Positions 54,998-64,000 of a stretch of DNA of 64,000 nt are shown here, one piece after another. Every line of letters begins with the position of its first letter. The first letter of the stretch is position 1. Under the pieces are notes generated by a model, which was not told where the DNA came from, ran no database searches, and saw only the letters and a list, made by a program, of their open reading frames with translations. The DNA lies in contig NZ_CP171728.1 of the NCBI RefSeq assembly GCF_043769475.1, positions 330,004-394,003 on the forward strand. Direction: 5' to 3'. A program made the translations under genes and the position numbers. The DNA is from Allomesorhizobium sp043769475. Lineage in GTDB: Bacteria > Pseudomonadota > Alphaproteobacteria > Rhizobiales > Rhizobiaceae.

Positions 54998-55967
54998 TGT
55001 TCACCGGACAGACGCTTTTTTATCTCGTGCTGGTGATGGCGGCCGCATCGACAATCGTTGCCGCCGAAACGCTCTACGTCTCCTTTGCTGGTCGTCGCGC
55101 AAAAGCCGGCACGATCAACAAACGGCTGAAACGCCTGGAGGAGGAGGCCCCTGCGGAGCAGACGCTGAAGGGCCTGTTGCGGGAAAGGGGTTGAGCGAAA
55201 CGGGAGATTTCGCCTTCGGGGCGATCGCGCTCAACCGGCTCTATACGCAATCCGGCATCACCGGAAATCCCATCGCCTTTGCGGCAATGTTCCTCGCAGG
55301 CGGGCTCGTGATCGGCCTGACAATGCGCCTCATTCTCGGTTTTGCCACCCTATCGGCGGCTGCTGCCTGCCTATTCGTTGCAATAGGGCTGCCGCTCGTT
55401 ATATTGCGCCGTGCGCGCAAGAAGCGGATCGCCAAGTTTGCGGCGCAGCTTCCTAATGCACTCGACATGATCGTCCGCTCGCTGCGAGCGGGGCACCCAA
55501 CACCCGTCGCCGTCAACCTTGTGGCGCGCGAAATGCCCGATCCGCTTGGCACGGAGTTCGGCATCGTTTCAGACGAAGTGACCTTCGGCCTCAGCCTGGA
55601 ACAGGCGGCCAGGAAACTTTCAGAACGCGTCGGCTTCGAGGGCCTTCATCTGCTTGCCGTTTCGCTGTCGATCCAGTCCAAGACTGGCGGCAATTTGACC
55701 GAGATCCTGTCTAACCTTTCCGCCGTCCTACGAGAACGACAAAAGATGAGGCTGAAGATCAGGGCGCTTACGGCGGAAGGCCGGTGGTCGGGAATCATTA
55801 TCTCGCTGTTCCCGATTGTAATGTTCGCGATCCTCTGGCTGATCTCGCCGAGCTATTATGGCGAGGTCTGGAACGACCCGATCATCACCCCAGTTTTCGT
55901 CAGCTTCGGCCTTTGGGCGCTGCTCGGCGATTTCATCATGTACCGCATGGTTAATTTTGATTTTTGA
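54997..55967 (+). pseudogene. tadB: TadB inner-membrane platform protein, one frameshift
   Basis: The start MFTGQTLFYLVLVMAAASTI overlaps the cpaF stop by one base (TGATG). After LLRERG a G4 run at 55187-55190 is one base short, causing a TGA. With one more G the frame joins LSETGDFAFGAIALNRLYTQ and continues to the T2SS-F domain (AAQLPNALDMIVRSLRAGHP, SLEQAARKLSERVGFEGLHL, LSIQSKTGGNLTEILSNLS) ending at 55967. Three to four membrane segments. Typical size when repaired (about 323 residues). Confidence 0.88.
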
Positions 55968-55976
55968 CGGGGCGAC

Positions 55977-56937
55977 ATGGCCGAATTTCTTGCCACCTTC
56001 GAGAACTCCAGGCTGATCCTCTCGGGCGCGATATTCCTGGCTGCCAGTTCCATGGTGCTGTTTGCAGCGTTGCTTCTCACCCCTGTCATCCAGACGCGCC
56101 GCCGCCTGACGGAAACCTTGGTTGCGGAAGGCATCCCCGATCGGCGTTCGCTCGAAGCACAGGCCGAATTGGTAAAGATCGCCGCGCGCCGGCCGGTGGA
56201 GGCATATTTCCGCGCCGCCGAGAAGGAACGCGGAGAGCCCAATGCGCTCGAGACGAAGCTTTTCCGCGCCGGATTTCACCAGAAGAGCGCGCCGCTGATC
56301 TACACTCTTTCGAGGATCGGCTTTGTGATGGCCGGTTTTCTGGGCGCGTATACCCTTCTGGCAACGGTCCTGCCCCCGCAACTGCCCGGCCTCATCGCGG
56401 TCGCCGGCGGCGCGCTTTTCGGCCTGGCCTGCCTCGTTATTCCTAGTGTAGCGCTCGACCGGTTCGGGAATACCCAGAAGCAGACATACCGGCGCGGCTT
56501 TCCCGACTTCATGGACATGATGATCACCTGCGCCGACGCCGGCATGAGTCTGGAAGCGGCCGTCGAGCGCGTCAGCAACGAACTTGCAGGCACGCACAAG
56601 GCGCTCGGCATACAGCTTGCCATCATGACTCTGCAGATGCGGGCCGGCAAACCGCTGCGCGAGGCGTTGCGCGATCTCTCCGACCGAGATCGCCATCGAC
56701 GAAGCCCGCTCGCTCGCGGTGCTCTTCCGCCAGTCGGAAGAACTCGGAACCAGCCTGACCGAGGCGCTTCGCGTCTACAGCGACGAGATGCGGACACAGA
56801 GAATCCTCCGGGCCGAGGAAAAAGCCAACGCCCTTCCCGTCAAGATGATGATTCCCTTGGGATTATGCATTTTTCCGGTCGTGATGATGATCGTCATGCT
56901 GCCTGTCATTATCAGAATGAAAGGGATTTTCTTCTAG
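55977..56937 (+). pseudogene. tadC: TadC inner-membrane platform protein, one frameshift
   Basis: The start MAEFLATFENSRLILSGAIF begins eight bases after tadB. The T2SS-F domain (FPDFMDMMITCADAGMSLEA, ALGIQLAIMTLQMRAGKPLR) is correct until DLSD; near 56685 the frame shifts and the conserved end (EIAIDEARSLAVLFRQSEEL, RILRAEEKANALPVKMMIPL, then MLPVIIRMKGIFF) follows in another frame to 56937. Without repair the tail is replaced by Arg-rich sequence. Confidence 0.87.
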
Positions 56938-57000
56938 ACAAAGACAGGCCATTGTGGTGTGGCCATAGGGTGACCGGGGGGCGGTCACGGGGGACAAAGG

Positions 57001-57546
57001 ATGCGGCGACCAGGAATTGTCGTCGGCGGGGCCTTGCTTGCGCTTGTGCTCGCCGGCTGTCAGACCACAGCTCTCGACGATGGCGTGGTCAGGACCAACG
57101 AGCCGGTACAGGCTGAGTTCACGTCCTTTGGCGATGCCTTCCAGGGACTGAAAACCGTATCCGACGTCGAATACTACGCCTCCGACCAGGCTGTCGCGGA
57201 AGCCAAGAACCAGTTTCGCCAGGAAAATTACGGCAATTCCGGAGCGCTGTTCCTGAAGGCCGTCCAGCTGGCGCCCAATGATGGCGAGGCCTGGCTCGGG
57301 CTCGCGGCGTCCTGTGACCGCATTCGCCGCTTCGACCTGTCGGACAAGGCCTACGGCCAAGCCTTTAGCCTCATCGGTACGACCGTCGCTTACTACAACA
57401 ACATCGGCTATTCCTATCTGCTTCGCGGCGATCTCCAGGAGGCTCGGAAGAACTTCCTGAAGGCGTATGAGCTCGCGCCCAATGACCCGACAGTCGCCAA
57501 CAATCTGCAGCTCCTCGGGTCCAGCGTCGGCAACACCGGGCGCTAG
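57001..57546 (+). CDS. tadD: TadD TPR lipoprotein
   Basis: 181 residues. A signal ending in lipobox LAGC at about residues 17-20, then tetratricopeptide repeats (FRQENYGNSGALFLKAVQLA, EAWLGLAASCDRIRRFDLSD, YLLRGDLQEARKNFLKAYEL). TadD helps assemble the outer-membrane secretin. The frame is intact. It lies 63 bases after tadC and 2 before cpaA. Confidence 0.92.
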   Translation: MRRPGIVVGGALLALVLAGCQTTALDDGVVRTNEPVQAEFTSFGDAFQGLKTVSDVEYYASDQAVAEAKNQFRQENYGNSGALFLKAVQLAPNDGEAWLGLAASCDRIRRFDLSDKAYGQAFSLIGTTVAYYNNIGYSYLLRGDLQEARKNFLKAYELAPNDPTVANNLQLLGSSVGNTGR

Positions 57547-57548
57547 CC

Positions 57549-58058
57549 GTGCTGGCTGCCGCCGCGATACTCGTCAAGGCAGTAGCGATAGCGCTTCTGC
57601 TCAGGATCGCGTGGACCGATTTCGAGACGCAGAAGATCAAAAATCGCGATGTTTTCGCCCTCGCCGTATTGGGTGTCGCAGGCTTGGCATTGTCCGCTAC
57701 CTTGAGCGGTTCGTGGAGCAGCCTGACCATCGGACTGGCTGCCGGCGCCGTCCTGTTCATCGCCCTGCTGCCGCTCTGGCTCCTGCGCAAGGTTGGAGCA
57801 GGCGATGTGAAGCTGCTTGCGGTTGCGCCATTGGTCGCGGGTGGGGACCATCTGTTCGCTTTCGCACTGCTTTTGCTGTTCTTCGCGGTGCTCACAGCCA
57901 TCGTCGTGAAAAACCCGCTCCTGCTGCCGGCTTCTGCCTTCCGCAGGTATATCGAGGTGCTCGACCGGCAAGGAGTGGTGCCGTTCGGAGTGCCTATATC
58001 GGCTAGTCTGATAGGAGCGCTTGTCCTGCAAAGCCTGGGCACGCCGCTCCTGCCTTGA
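57549..58058 (+). CDS. cpaA: CpaA/TadV prepilin peptidase
   Basis: 169 residues starting at GTG, two bases after tadD. Type IV prepilin peptidase of the short Tad type: the two catalytic aspartates are in WTDFETQKIKN (about residue 24) and KVGAGDVKLLAV (about 80; the GxGD motif). Four to five membrane segments. It would cleave the Flp leaders and TadE/TadG-type substrates. Confidence 0.92.
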   Translation: MLAAAAILVKAVAIALLLRIAWTDFETQKIKNRDVFALAVLGVAGLALSATLSGSWSSLTIGLAAGAVLFIALLPLWLLRKVGAGDVKLLAVAPLVAGGDHLFAFALLLLFFAVLTAIVVKNPLLLPASAFRRYIEVLDRQGVVPFGVPISASLIGALVLQSLGTPLLP

Positions 58059-58086
58059 TCGAAGGCAACTCCTTGCAGCCGGTCGA

Positions 58087-58877
58087 TTAGGCTTGCGGGC
58101 GCGACGCTCCGAGCGGATCTTGCGGTATTTCCTGCATTGCAACGCGGTTGCGTCCCAGCTTCTTGGCGCTGATAAGCTGCTGATCGGCAGCTCTGAAAAG
58201 GGCATCAAACTCGAGCTGATCTTCAAACACCACAGCGCCCACACTGACCGTCAGCATGCATCGCTTTCCGCCCGGTTCGAACAGGGTTTCTGCGATCAAG
58301 TTGCGAATGCGTTCCGCTACATCTTCAGCGTTTTCCAGATTTGCGCCAGGCAGAAACACGCCGAACTCCTCGCCGCCGATGCGGCCTACCAGATCTCCGC
58401 TGCGCACGGACGCTTTGATTTCGTGTGCGATCACGCGAAGCGCCTCATCGCCCCAGGCGTGTCCAAAGCGCTCATTGATGGACTTGAAGCGATCCACGTC
58501 AATCACCAGAAAAGCGCCGCGTCGCTTCCCGGTCCGCGCAATCGCATTATCTCGAAATGAATCGACCAATGAAGAAAAAACCATTCCGTCCAGACACCGG
58601 GTAAGATTGTCGACCGACGATGTCTGGTTGAGCGTTTGCCTGGACCGCGCGAGTTCCTGGCGCATGCGGCCGAACAAAAAAAGGTGGGTGCGGATATCAG
58701 CAAGGCAAACAGCGCCGCGCTCAAGACTCCCGTCCATAGACGGGGGCCGTCGTACCCGGCAAACACCAGTGCATTGATTCCTATTGCGCCAGCGAAAGAG
58801 CCCAGTGTGCCGAGCAGGGTCCATCGCGCTAGCGTGGTCCATTGTCGGACAGCAGGGTTTGTCGTCTTCTCCGTCAC
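58087..58877 (-). pseudogene. Membrane GGDEF diguanylate cyclase, one frameshift in a poly-A run
   Basis: The start MTEKTTNPAVRQWTTLARWT gives two membrane segments (to ALFALLISAPTFF). The A7 run at 58676-58682 has one base too few; with eight the frame joins LFGRMRQELARSRQTLNQTS and continues into the GGDEF domain (FLVIDVDRFKSINERFGHAW, DLVGRIGGEEFGVFLPGANL). The site is GGEEF, so the repaired enzyme should be active. It is a paralogue of 25433-26230, which has GGKEF. It converges on cpaA. Confidence 0.87.
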
Positions 58878-59206
58878 GGATCGGCCTCCAGCTTAAGGTA
58901 TGACCCGATTAACAGGACAAACATGAAGCGCAGCTTTATACGGAGGCGAGCATTTGAAAATGCCCGGCATTTTTCCCTCGTACAATAGCGTTCCGCACTT
59001 TTGTCCGTCGCACGCCATAACACCATCACGCGCACGCGCATTAATCAAGGCGGGCCGAATTCTCCGCGGATTTGGCAGTCCTACAGCCGTTGCGTAGATC
59101 CGCCCTGGATGGCTAGCGTCCGGCAGTTTTATATAGCCAGGCGTCGACATCCTGTTCGCCTAATGTAAGGGCGCAGCCCCACTTCAGCTCAAGTGCGATC
59201 TGGAGC
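58878..59206. other. Intergenic; doubtful frame only
   Basis: A minus-strand frame at 58893-59150 (MSTPGYIKLPDASHPGRIYA) has plausible composition but no ribosome-binding site or family. Otherwise nothing was recognised. Confidence 0.3.
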
Positions 59207-60421
59207 TCAGAAGCTTGAGGTCGACTTGTTGATTTTCTTTAAAATTCCCTTTTCGATGCGGTAAAATGGCATCGCCCTCTCGCTACCTCCGTCCGCTCGG
59301 AAGCGGAAAACGCCGGTAGATCCGCGAAATCCCGTTCGGTTCTCAAGGACTTCCCTCTTGAAGCCATCCGGGCCAACGGCGCTGGCGATCCCGGCAGTTA
59401 GCGCAACCATGTCATAGGAATAGGCGACATTGGCATCTGCATCGGAATTGAAGGCGCTCTTGAAGCGAACCGCGATCGGCCCGGCTTCCGCCTGATCGAG
59501 CGTGGCGATATAGGCTCCTTCAAACAGATCGCCGCTGATTGGATGTTCCGACCAGCGGTTCGTTCCGATAAGGACCGCGCCTTTGCCGAACTTCCCGCTG
59601 CGAAGGGATGATAGGATTGTCGAGGGGCTGTAGCTGCCGCTAGCGATCACGATGGCTTCTGGCTGGGAGACGAGGGCCGCCATATCCGCGACCGCCTTCT
59701 CGCCTCCATTGCCGCCCGGTGAATAGGGAATGGTAACGGCGAGCGACGCCCCATATATGCTCAGGCTGTTGGCAACGCGTTTTTCCACAGCGGCGGCATG
59801 TGGGCCAGCTGCAACCAACAGCACGAACTTGCGCGCGCCTTTTTCAGCAATTGCTGCGGCGCCGGCGGCCGCACTGTCGGCTTCGCTAAGCCGAACGGAA
59901 TAGACGCCAGGGGCGCCATCGAAATTTTCGGCAAGCGCGAGAACAACCGGCTTCTTGGTTCCAGAAATTGACGCGAGATGTTTGGCCGCGGGAAGTTCCG
60001 TTGGGCCGATCACTGCCTTTGCACCTGAGCCTAGCGCCTTCACTGCCAGCCCCTTCGCAACAGCGCTGTCGCCGCGGGTATCCTCGATGGTTAGAGTGAT
60101 CAAGTCATTGCCCAAATCGCTCATTGCAAGTTGGGCCGCGTCCCGCATTTTCCTGCCATTTTCTCCCACGCTTCCCGGAGCGGAAAGTGGAAGAAGCATT
60201 GAAATATCTACGTCTCCCCTTCCAAGCGATTGCTTGTCCTGCGCAGGGCCGCCGGGGACGCCATTACCATCTTCACGCGCCTCGTTGACGGCCGCAGGAT
60301 CCAGCGCGTCTGCCAGCGTCGCGTTTGATTGGCAGGCCGACAACTCCAAAGCGAGAGCCGGAAGAAGCACCATTGCCCATAGCCACTTGTAGGCCGAGTA
60401 TTGATCACCCCTGAATTTCAT
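59207..60421 (-). CDS. Periplasmic-binding-protein-like lipoprotein (LpoA/ABC substrate-binding type)
   Basis: 404 residues. Signal with lipobox LSAC at about 27-30. The rest has the type I periplasmic binding fold of Leu/Ile/Val-binding and penicillin-binding-protein activator proteins: VDISMLLPLSAPGSVGENGR, MRDAAQLAMSDLGNDLITLT, KAVIGPTELPAAKHLAS and VAYSYDMVALTAGIASAVGP. In Rhizobiales similar genes lie near pilus or wall genes. There are no transporter genes beside it, so a sensing or wall-regulating role is possible. Confidence 0.82.
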   Translation of the reverse strand: MKFRGDQYSAYKWLWAMVLLPALALELSACQSNATLADALDPAAVNEAREDGNGVPGGPAQDKQSLGRGDVDISMLLPLSAPGSVGENGRKMRDAAQLAMSDLGNDLITLTIEDTRGDSAVAKGLAVKALGSGAKAVIGPTELPAAKHLASISGTKKPVVLALAENFDGAPGVYSVRLSEADSAAAGAAAIAEKGARKFVLLVAAGPHAAAVEKRVANSLSIYGASLAVTIPYSPGGNGGEKAVADMAALVSQPEAIVIASGSYSPSTILSSLRSGKFGKGAVLIGTNRWSEHPISGDLFEGAYIATLDQAEAGPIAVRFKSAFNSDADANVAYSYDMVALTAGIASAVGPDGFKREVLENRTGFRGSTGVFRFRADGGSERAMPFYRIEKGILKKINKSTSSF

Positions 60422-60507
60422 GTTCCCCCTTTAACATTGCTCCCTGCGAGAACGACCGCAGTCGTTCTCACCTGTTCCATGACCTGTAAGGCGAATTTGC
60501 GATGCTC

Positions 60508-61259
60508 TCAGCCGGCGGTGAAGAGATTGGCACGGAGCGTTCGTATTCGCCTCGCGTTTGCGGGGTTGCGGTATTCGGCACATTTCATGTAACGCGGTCC
60601 GGGCATGAGCAGCCGGCGAACACAAAGCTTCTTGGTGATCTGCCCGTCAGGCAAAAGCCCTCCAATCCCGGCCTTACTGTCGAAGCCGAATGACGCGACC
60701 GGCAGGGGACCATTCACTTTCAGCCCTTCACGTGCAAATATTGCGCTCGCCCGCTCGCAATATTCGACCGATAGCACCGAAAACCGCGTTTCGTTGTGGC
60801 CTGCCCGATATTTCATCAGAGTTGAACAGAGATCGCCGCCAGCGAGTTGGCTGGCGCCGGCGAGATATCTGACGCCAAGCACGATGTTGGTGGCAGGATC
60901 GCCGAGGTCTTGGGCAGAGCCCTGATAACCGAGCATGCGGGCTGTTGCCGGCATGAGTTGCATGAGGCCGACTTCGCCGTCAGCCCCCCTCGCGCCGGGG
61001 TCAAATCTGCTCTCTATTTCCATTACCGCGTGCGCCAGCGCCGGAGGCAGCCCATGGAGCGACGACTGACAGGTGGCAAACGCCTTGAAGCCATGTTTGC
61101 TATTAGTGAAAAAGCGAGTTCCGCACTCGACGGGTTGCAGCCAATTGGGCGGCGCGCCCCCCTCCCCATGTAAGGGGCGTCGAACCCGCTTTCCAAGGCA
61201 ACGGCAGCTGCGAGATTCACAAAAAAACTGAATGCTGCTGACGTCAGAGCAATCTTCAG
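60508..61259 (-). pseudogene. Lytic transglycosylase (SLT domain), frameshifted and with unclear start
   Basis: The signal region (KIALTSAAFSFFVNLAAAVA) lies in one frame; the codon at the expected start (61257-61259) is CTG, with AGGGG just upstream. A C6 run at 61157-61162 shifts the frame, and the domain follows in the other frame: FATCQSSLHGLPPALAHAVM, EIESRFDPGARGADGEVGLM, QLMPATARMLGYQGS and MKYRAGHNETRFSV. The C-terminus (CVRRLLMPGPRYMKCAEYRN) matches the intact paralogue at 38582-39313. Confidence 0.82.
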
Positions 61260-61297
61260 GTATCCCCTGCCTAAATTCGTCAACCGTCCACACACGG

Positions 61298-61669
61298 TCA
61301 GTTCATATACTCGACCATGCGGCTGTGGAAACATTCACATTTGTTGAGGTATTCTTCATCTCGGTAGCTGGTCTTCAAGTACCCGTAGGCTTTGCCACAA
61401 GCAACTTTCGCTTCAGATGCCCACACAAAGGCGGGTCTCGCGGAGTTGATCCATTCGCTGCTATCGGCGACGGCCACCGCCTCGTCCATCAGCCTGACGA
61501 CCTCAGTGGTCAACTCTGACTGATTTTCAGTTAAAAGCAGGTTAGATGTCCCTGCTACCCTGCAATAGTCGACAGAAGGCAATGCGAGCAGGTCGGCGGC
61601 GCTGGTAGTATTGATCGCCAGCAAGAGCAGCGCCGTTCCACAAAAGCTAGCACGCTTTAAAAATTTCAT
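61298..61669 (-). CDS. Exported small protein (123 aa)
   Basis: The start at 61669 (MKFLKRASFCGTALLLLAIN) follows TTGGAGG and opens a signal peptide ending TSAAD. The mature protein has four Cys (VDYCRVAG, KVACGKAYG and NKCECFH), which suggests two disulfides in the periplasm. It lies 25 bases downstream of the RTX gene on the same strand, so it may be co-transcribed. No family recognised. Confidence 0.75.
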   Translation of the reverse strand: MKFLKRASFCGTALLLLAINTTSAADLLALPSVDYCRVAGTSNLLLTENQSELTTEVVRLMDEAVAVADSSEWINSARPAFVWASEAKVACGKAYGYLKTSYRDEEYLNKCECFHSRMVEYMN

Positions 61670-61694
61670 GTTGATGCCTCCAAGCCGTCCTGGT

Positions 61695-64000
61695 TCATAC
61701 CACGTCGGAAGTTGTGCCGGAACCTGTGTCGTAGAGAATCTTGATAGCCTCGCTAGCACTATTGAAGGCAAAATTCTCCAAGACGGCAACCGTCTGATAG
61801 TCGTTCCCGCCTCCGTCCTGATCGACAAGAAGTTGTGCATCGGCCCCATTTTGCACCACACTTACATGCCCCGATGCTTCAAGATCGGTGCCGGCCGCGA
61901 TCCCGGACAGCAATTCGGACAGGTCGATGGTGTCGCCGGCGGCTCCGCTTTCAAAATCTACGATTAGATCGTCGATGGCCAGCGACATGGAATCGGCCCC
62001 GATCACAAATGTGTCGGCACCAGATCCGCCAATCAGTTCGTCCGAACCCGCGCCTCCATTGAGCACATCGTCGTTCAGGCCCCCGTCTAGCCCGTCACTT
62101 CCGTCGTTGCCAAAGAGCCAATCCTCTCCGCTGTTGCCAACGATCGCGTCGTCGCCATCGCCGCCAAGCAAAATATTGCTTAGGCTGTTGCCGCTTAGCA
62201 CGTCGTCGAAATCCGACCCGATGATATGCGGCGCGGCGACGGTTGAACTGGCGCTGACCCCGGTAAGACTTGAGGAGAAGTCCTGTGGCGCCGGCAAACC
62301 CTCGGGCATCAGCGTAATCGGAAGCACTCCATCGGCCACGTCGCCGTCGCCATCCACGATCTCCACGGGGATTTCAAAAGACACCGGCGTGCCTGGATCA
62401 ATGACTGTCGTACCAAAGTCGCCAATCTGAAATTCCTGCCTGTCCGCGTGGTGATATTGGATGCTGCTGTATCCATCCGCGGTGTAGGTTCCGATCTGCG
62501 TATTCGAGACCACGCCACCGATGCGAACTTCGTAGAGTGTAGCAGCAGGTGAAGGATCCACGTCCACGAATTGGACGGTGAAGTTCACGCCGCCGACATT
62601 TACCGTGGTGACTGTGGTTCCGATGGTAGCGAAGTTTACGAGTGCCTGCCCCGCGCCGAATTTGATGGCCACCGCGGTAATTGATTCCTGAATTCCATCG
62701 CCGACCACGGTGGTGCCGTCATTGCCGAAACCTGTTCCGTCACCAAAGTCGTCGAAGGCCTTGATCAGGATCGTGCTGGTCGGATTGGGCCCGCCACCAC
62801 TAATGCCGGTGAAGCTGGCAACCGCACCATTGGTATTGTAATGCCCTTCGAACGCATGATCGCGATTTGCAATGACGTCGTAATCTCCCAAGCCGGCATT
62901 GTTGCCAGTTAAGTCAGTGACAAAATCAACGCGCATCGCCTCGTTCGGACCAACGAACGAATTGTTGATGCCACCTGTATTGGCAGTACTATTCACCGTC
63001 GACGCTGGCAAGCCATTGACCATTGGGGTGAGAAGCAAGTCCCCACTATTGTCATTGGCCAAGGTGCTGAATCCTGCCCAATCATTGTTGCCGCCCTGAA
63101 AATTATATCCGCCGGAAGCATCGAAATCGACCGTCGAGGCGCCGCCATCGACCGTGCCTATCATGGTAAGTGTATAGGTATCGTTGGCAATGGCCGGATC
63201 GCCGTCGGGATTAAGCGTGATCTGGAACACAGTTCCTGCGGCCGTGGATGCTGTGAGAGTCAGCCCCGATATCGAATAAGTGATCGGAAGTCCGCCTGAC
63301 GTGAGTCCGGTGTTTGCCCCTGCGAGAGATGTGGGAAACCGGATCGACTGCAAGCCGTCAGTCCCGGCGTTGTCGCCGATATTGCCGTCGATATCCAGTG
63401 CCGCGGTCTTCACCGCGCCGGCTGTGTTCTCTGTTACAAGAAGTTCCGGGTCGAGAGGTGTCAGTCCGTCGTCCTCGAAGCTGATGGAGATCGCAGCCGT
63501 CGCTGAAACCGTGTCGCTATCACCATCGGTCGCCGATGCCGTCACGTGCACCAGATCGATCAGGGACCTCGTGCTGTCATGATTGTTGCCATCATCCCCG
63601 TGATCGATGGCCGCGAACTGCTCAACGGTAAGTTCTCCAGATGCGGGGTCAATAGCTATGGTGAAGACTTTCGTTCCCGCGGCGCCGCCAACCCGGCCTT
63701 CAAGCACGCTGCCATTTACGACGAGGATGATTTCTGCCGCCTCTCCGGTTGCAAATAGGCCCGTGGCTGCACCGTTCAGCGAGCCCCCGCCTGCATCCGT
63801 CAGCGCATAAGCTAGGTTATTGGCCGCCGCCGCGCCGTCCGCTCCATACGCGACCGCGAACAACCCGGCGACGACGGAGGCGGCGATCAGCTGGCGCCCA
63901 AAGGGCGAGTTGGTCCCGGTATCGTCGCCGTCGGAATTCGGATCCACGGGGTCGATGCCGGCCGATTCGTCAAGGGTGGCCGCTGCCGAGCCTGTTGCCG
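61695..64000 (-). CDS. Large RTX protein, type I secretion substrate (5' end outside window)
   Basis: More than 765 residues; the frame continues past the right edge. Starting from there: an acidic linker (TLDESAGIDPVDPNSDGDD), a repeated Ig/cadherin-like region of the type found in T1SS-143/DUF5801 repeats (LAYALTDAGGGSLNGAATGL, VHVTASATDGDSDTVSATAA), then RTX nonapeptides (GGDGDDAIVGNSGEDWLFGN, then DGSDGLDGGLNDDVLNGGAG) binding calcium, and a C-terminal secretion signal (GADTFVIGADSMSLAIDDLI, DTIDLSELL). It is probably a surface adhesin or structural protein exported through a TolC channel. Confidence 0.93.
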   Translation of the reverse strand, partial: ATGSAAATLDESAGIDPVDPNSDGDDTGTNSPFGRQLIAASVVAGLFAVAYGADGAAAANNLAYALTDAGGGSLNGAATGLFATGEAAEIILVVNGSVLEGRVGGAAGTKVFTIAIDPASGELTVEQFAAIDHGDDGNNHDSTRSLIDLVHVTASATDGDSDTVSATAAISISFEDDGLTPLDPELLVTENTAGAVKTAALDIDGNIGDNAGTDGLQSIRFPTSLAGANTGLTSGGLPITYSISGLTLTASTAAGTVFQITLNPDGDPAIANDTYTLTMIGTVDGGASTVDFDASGGYNFQGGNNDWAGFSTLANDNSGDLLLTPMVNGLPASTVNSTANTGGINNSFVGPNEAMRVDFVTDLTGNNAGLGDYDVIANRDHAFEGHYNTNGAVASFTGISGGGPNPTSTILIKAFDDFGDGTGFGNDGTTVVGDGIQESITAVAIKFGAGQALVNFATIGTTVTTVNVGGVNFTVQFVDVDPSPAATLYEVRIGGVVSNTQIGTYTADGYSSIQYHHADRQEFQIGDFGTTVIDPGTPVSFEIPVEIVDGDGDVADGVLPITLMPEGLPAPQDFSSSLTGVSASSTVAAPHIIGSDFDDVLSGNSLSNILLGGDGDDAIVGNSGEDWLFGNDGSDGLDGGLNDDVLNGGAGSDELIGGSGADTFVIGADSMSLAIDDLIVDFESGAAGDTIDLSELLSGIAAGTDLEASGHVSVVQNGADAQLLVDQDGGGNDYQTVAVLENFAFNSASEAIKILYDTGSGTTSDVV

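Noticed and set aside
55728..56696. 322-codon minus-strand frame
   Set aside because: Antisense to tadB and tadC; no domain.
58893..59150. 85-codon minus-strand frame
   Set aside because: No ribosome-binding site, signal or known motif.

Overview
The window looks like an accessory, rearranged segment of an alphaproteobacterial genome, most likely Rhizobiales of the Mesorhizobium/Phyllobacteriaceae kind. This rests on GC-rich coding DNA, many DUF982 genes, DUF1236, DUF3606 and pRiA4b ORF-3-like proteins, rhizobial IS families (IS66, IS21, IS5/IS427, IS701), RpoE2/EcfG-type promoter sequences and a CtrA box in front of a Tad pilus locus. The genus is an inference; no rRNA or other marker gene is present.

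Layout. 1-2.6 kb: the end of an IS66 element with a coupled pRiA4b-type passenger gene. 2.6-7.4 kb: small genes typical of the general stress response (DUF1236, PRC-barrel, DUF3606), four of them preceded by RpoE2-like promoters. 7.5-10.2 kb: a truncated Crp-like regulator and an array of DUF982 genes, invaded by a truncated, frameshifted IS21 (10.2-12.3 kb). 13.4-20.3 kb: a compact minus-strand operon coding for a partner-switching module (SpoIIE phosphatase, HATPase kinase, STAS protein) together with a STAS-methyltransferase fusion, a degenerate second HATPase and a GGDEF-EAL protein. It resembles the Pseudomonas SiaABCD and cyanobacterial Hmp systems but has a different composition, and it is the best candidate here for an undescribed system. 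20.4-31.3 kb: IS remnants, a Crp/Fnr regulator, a degenerate GGDEF protein, an orphan CpaE/TadZ and an IS66 element with an exact 8-bp target duplication. 32-41.8 kb: an AraC regulator, a ligase pseudogene lacking its catalytic lysine, an intact IS5 with a canonical -1 slippery site, a TolC protein, a lytic transglycosylase and small proteins. 42.4-58.9 kb: a complete but heavily frameshifted Tad/Flp pilus locus in two divergent arms around a CtrA box. 59.2-64 kb: a periplasmic-binding lipoprotein, a second lytic transglycosylase, a small exported protein and the C-terminal part of a large RTX protein that runs off the right edge.

How the parts could work together. The Tad minus arm carries Flp pilins, CpaB, CpaC, CpaD-like, TadG, two TadE proteins, CpaE, an L,D-transpeptidase and a membrane protein. 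The plus arm carries PAP2, an ICMT-like protein, CpaF, TadB, TadC, TadD and CpaA. Together they would build a surface pilus, with the transglycosylases and transpeptidase opening or remodelling the wall. The GGDEF and GGDEF-EAL proteins and the partner-switching operon would tie attachment to c-di-GMP. The RTX protein and the TolC protein would belong to type I secretion.

Many otherwise well-conserved Tad genes are each broken by one or two single-base indels, mostly in homopolymers. This is either recent decay of the locus or a sequence-quality problem, and read-level data are needed to tell which. Calls are by eye from translated sequence; no database search was run.
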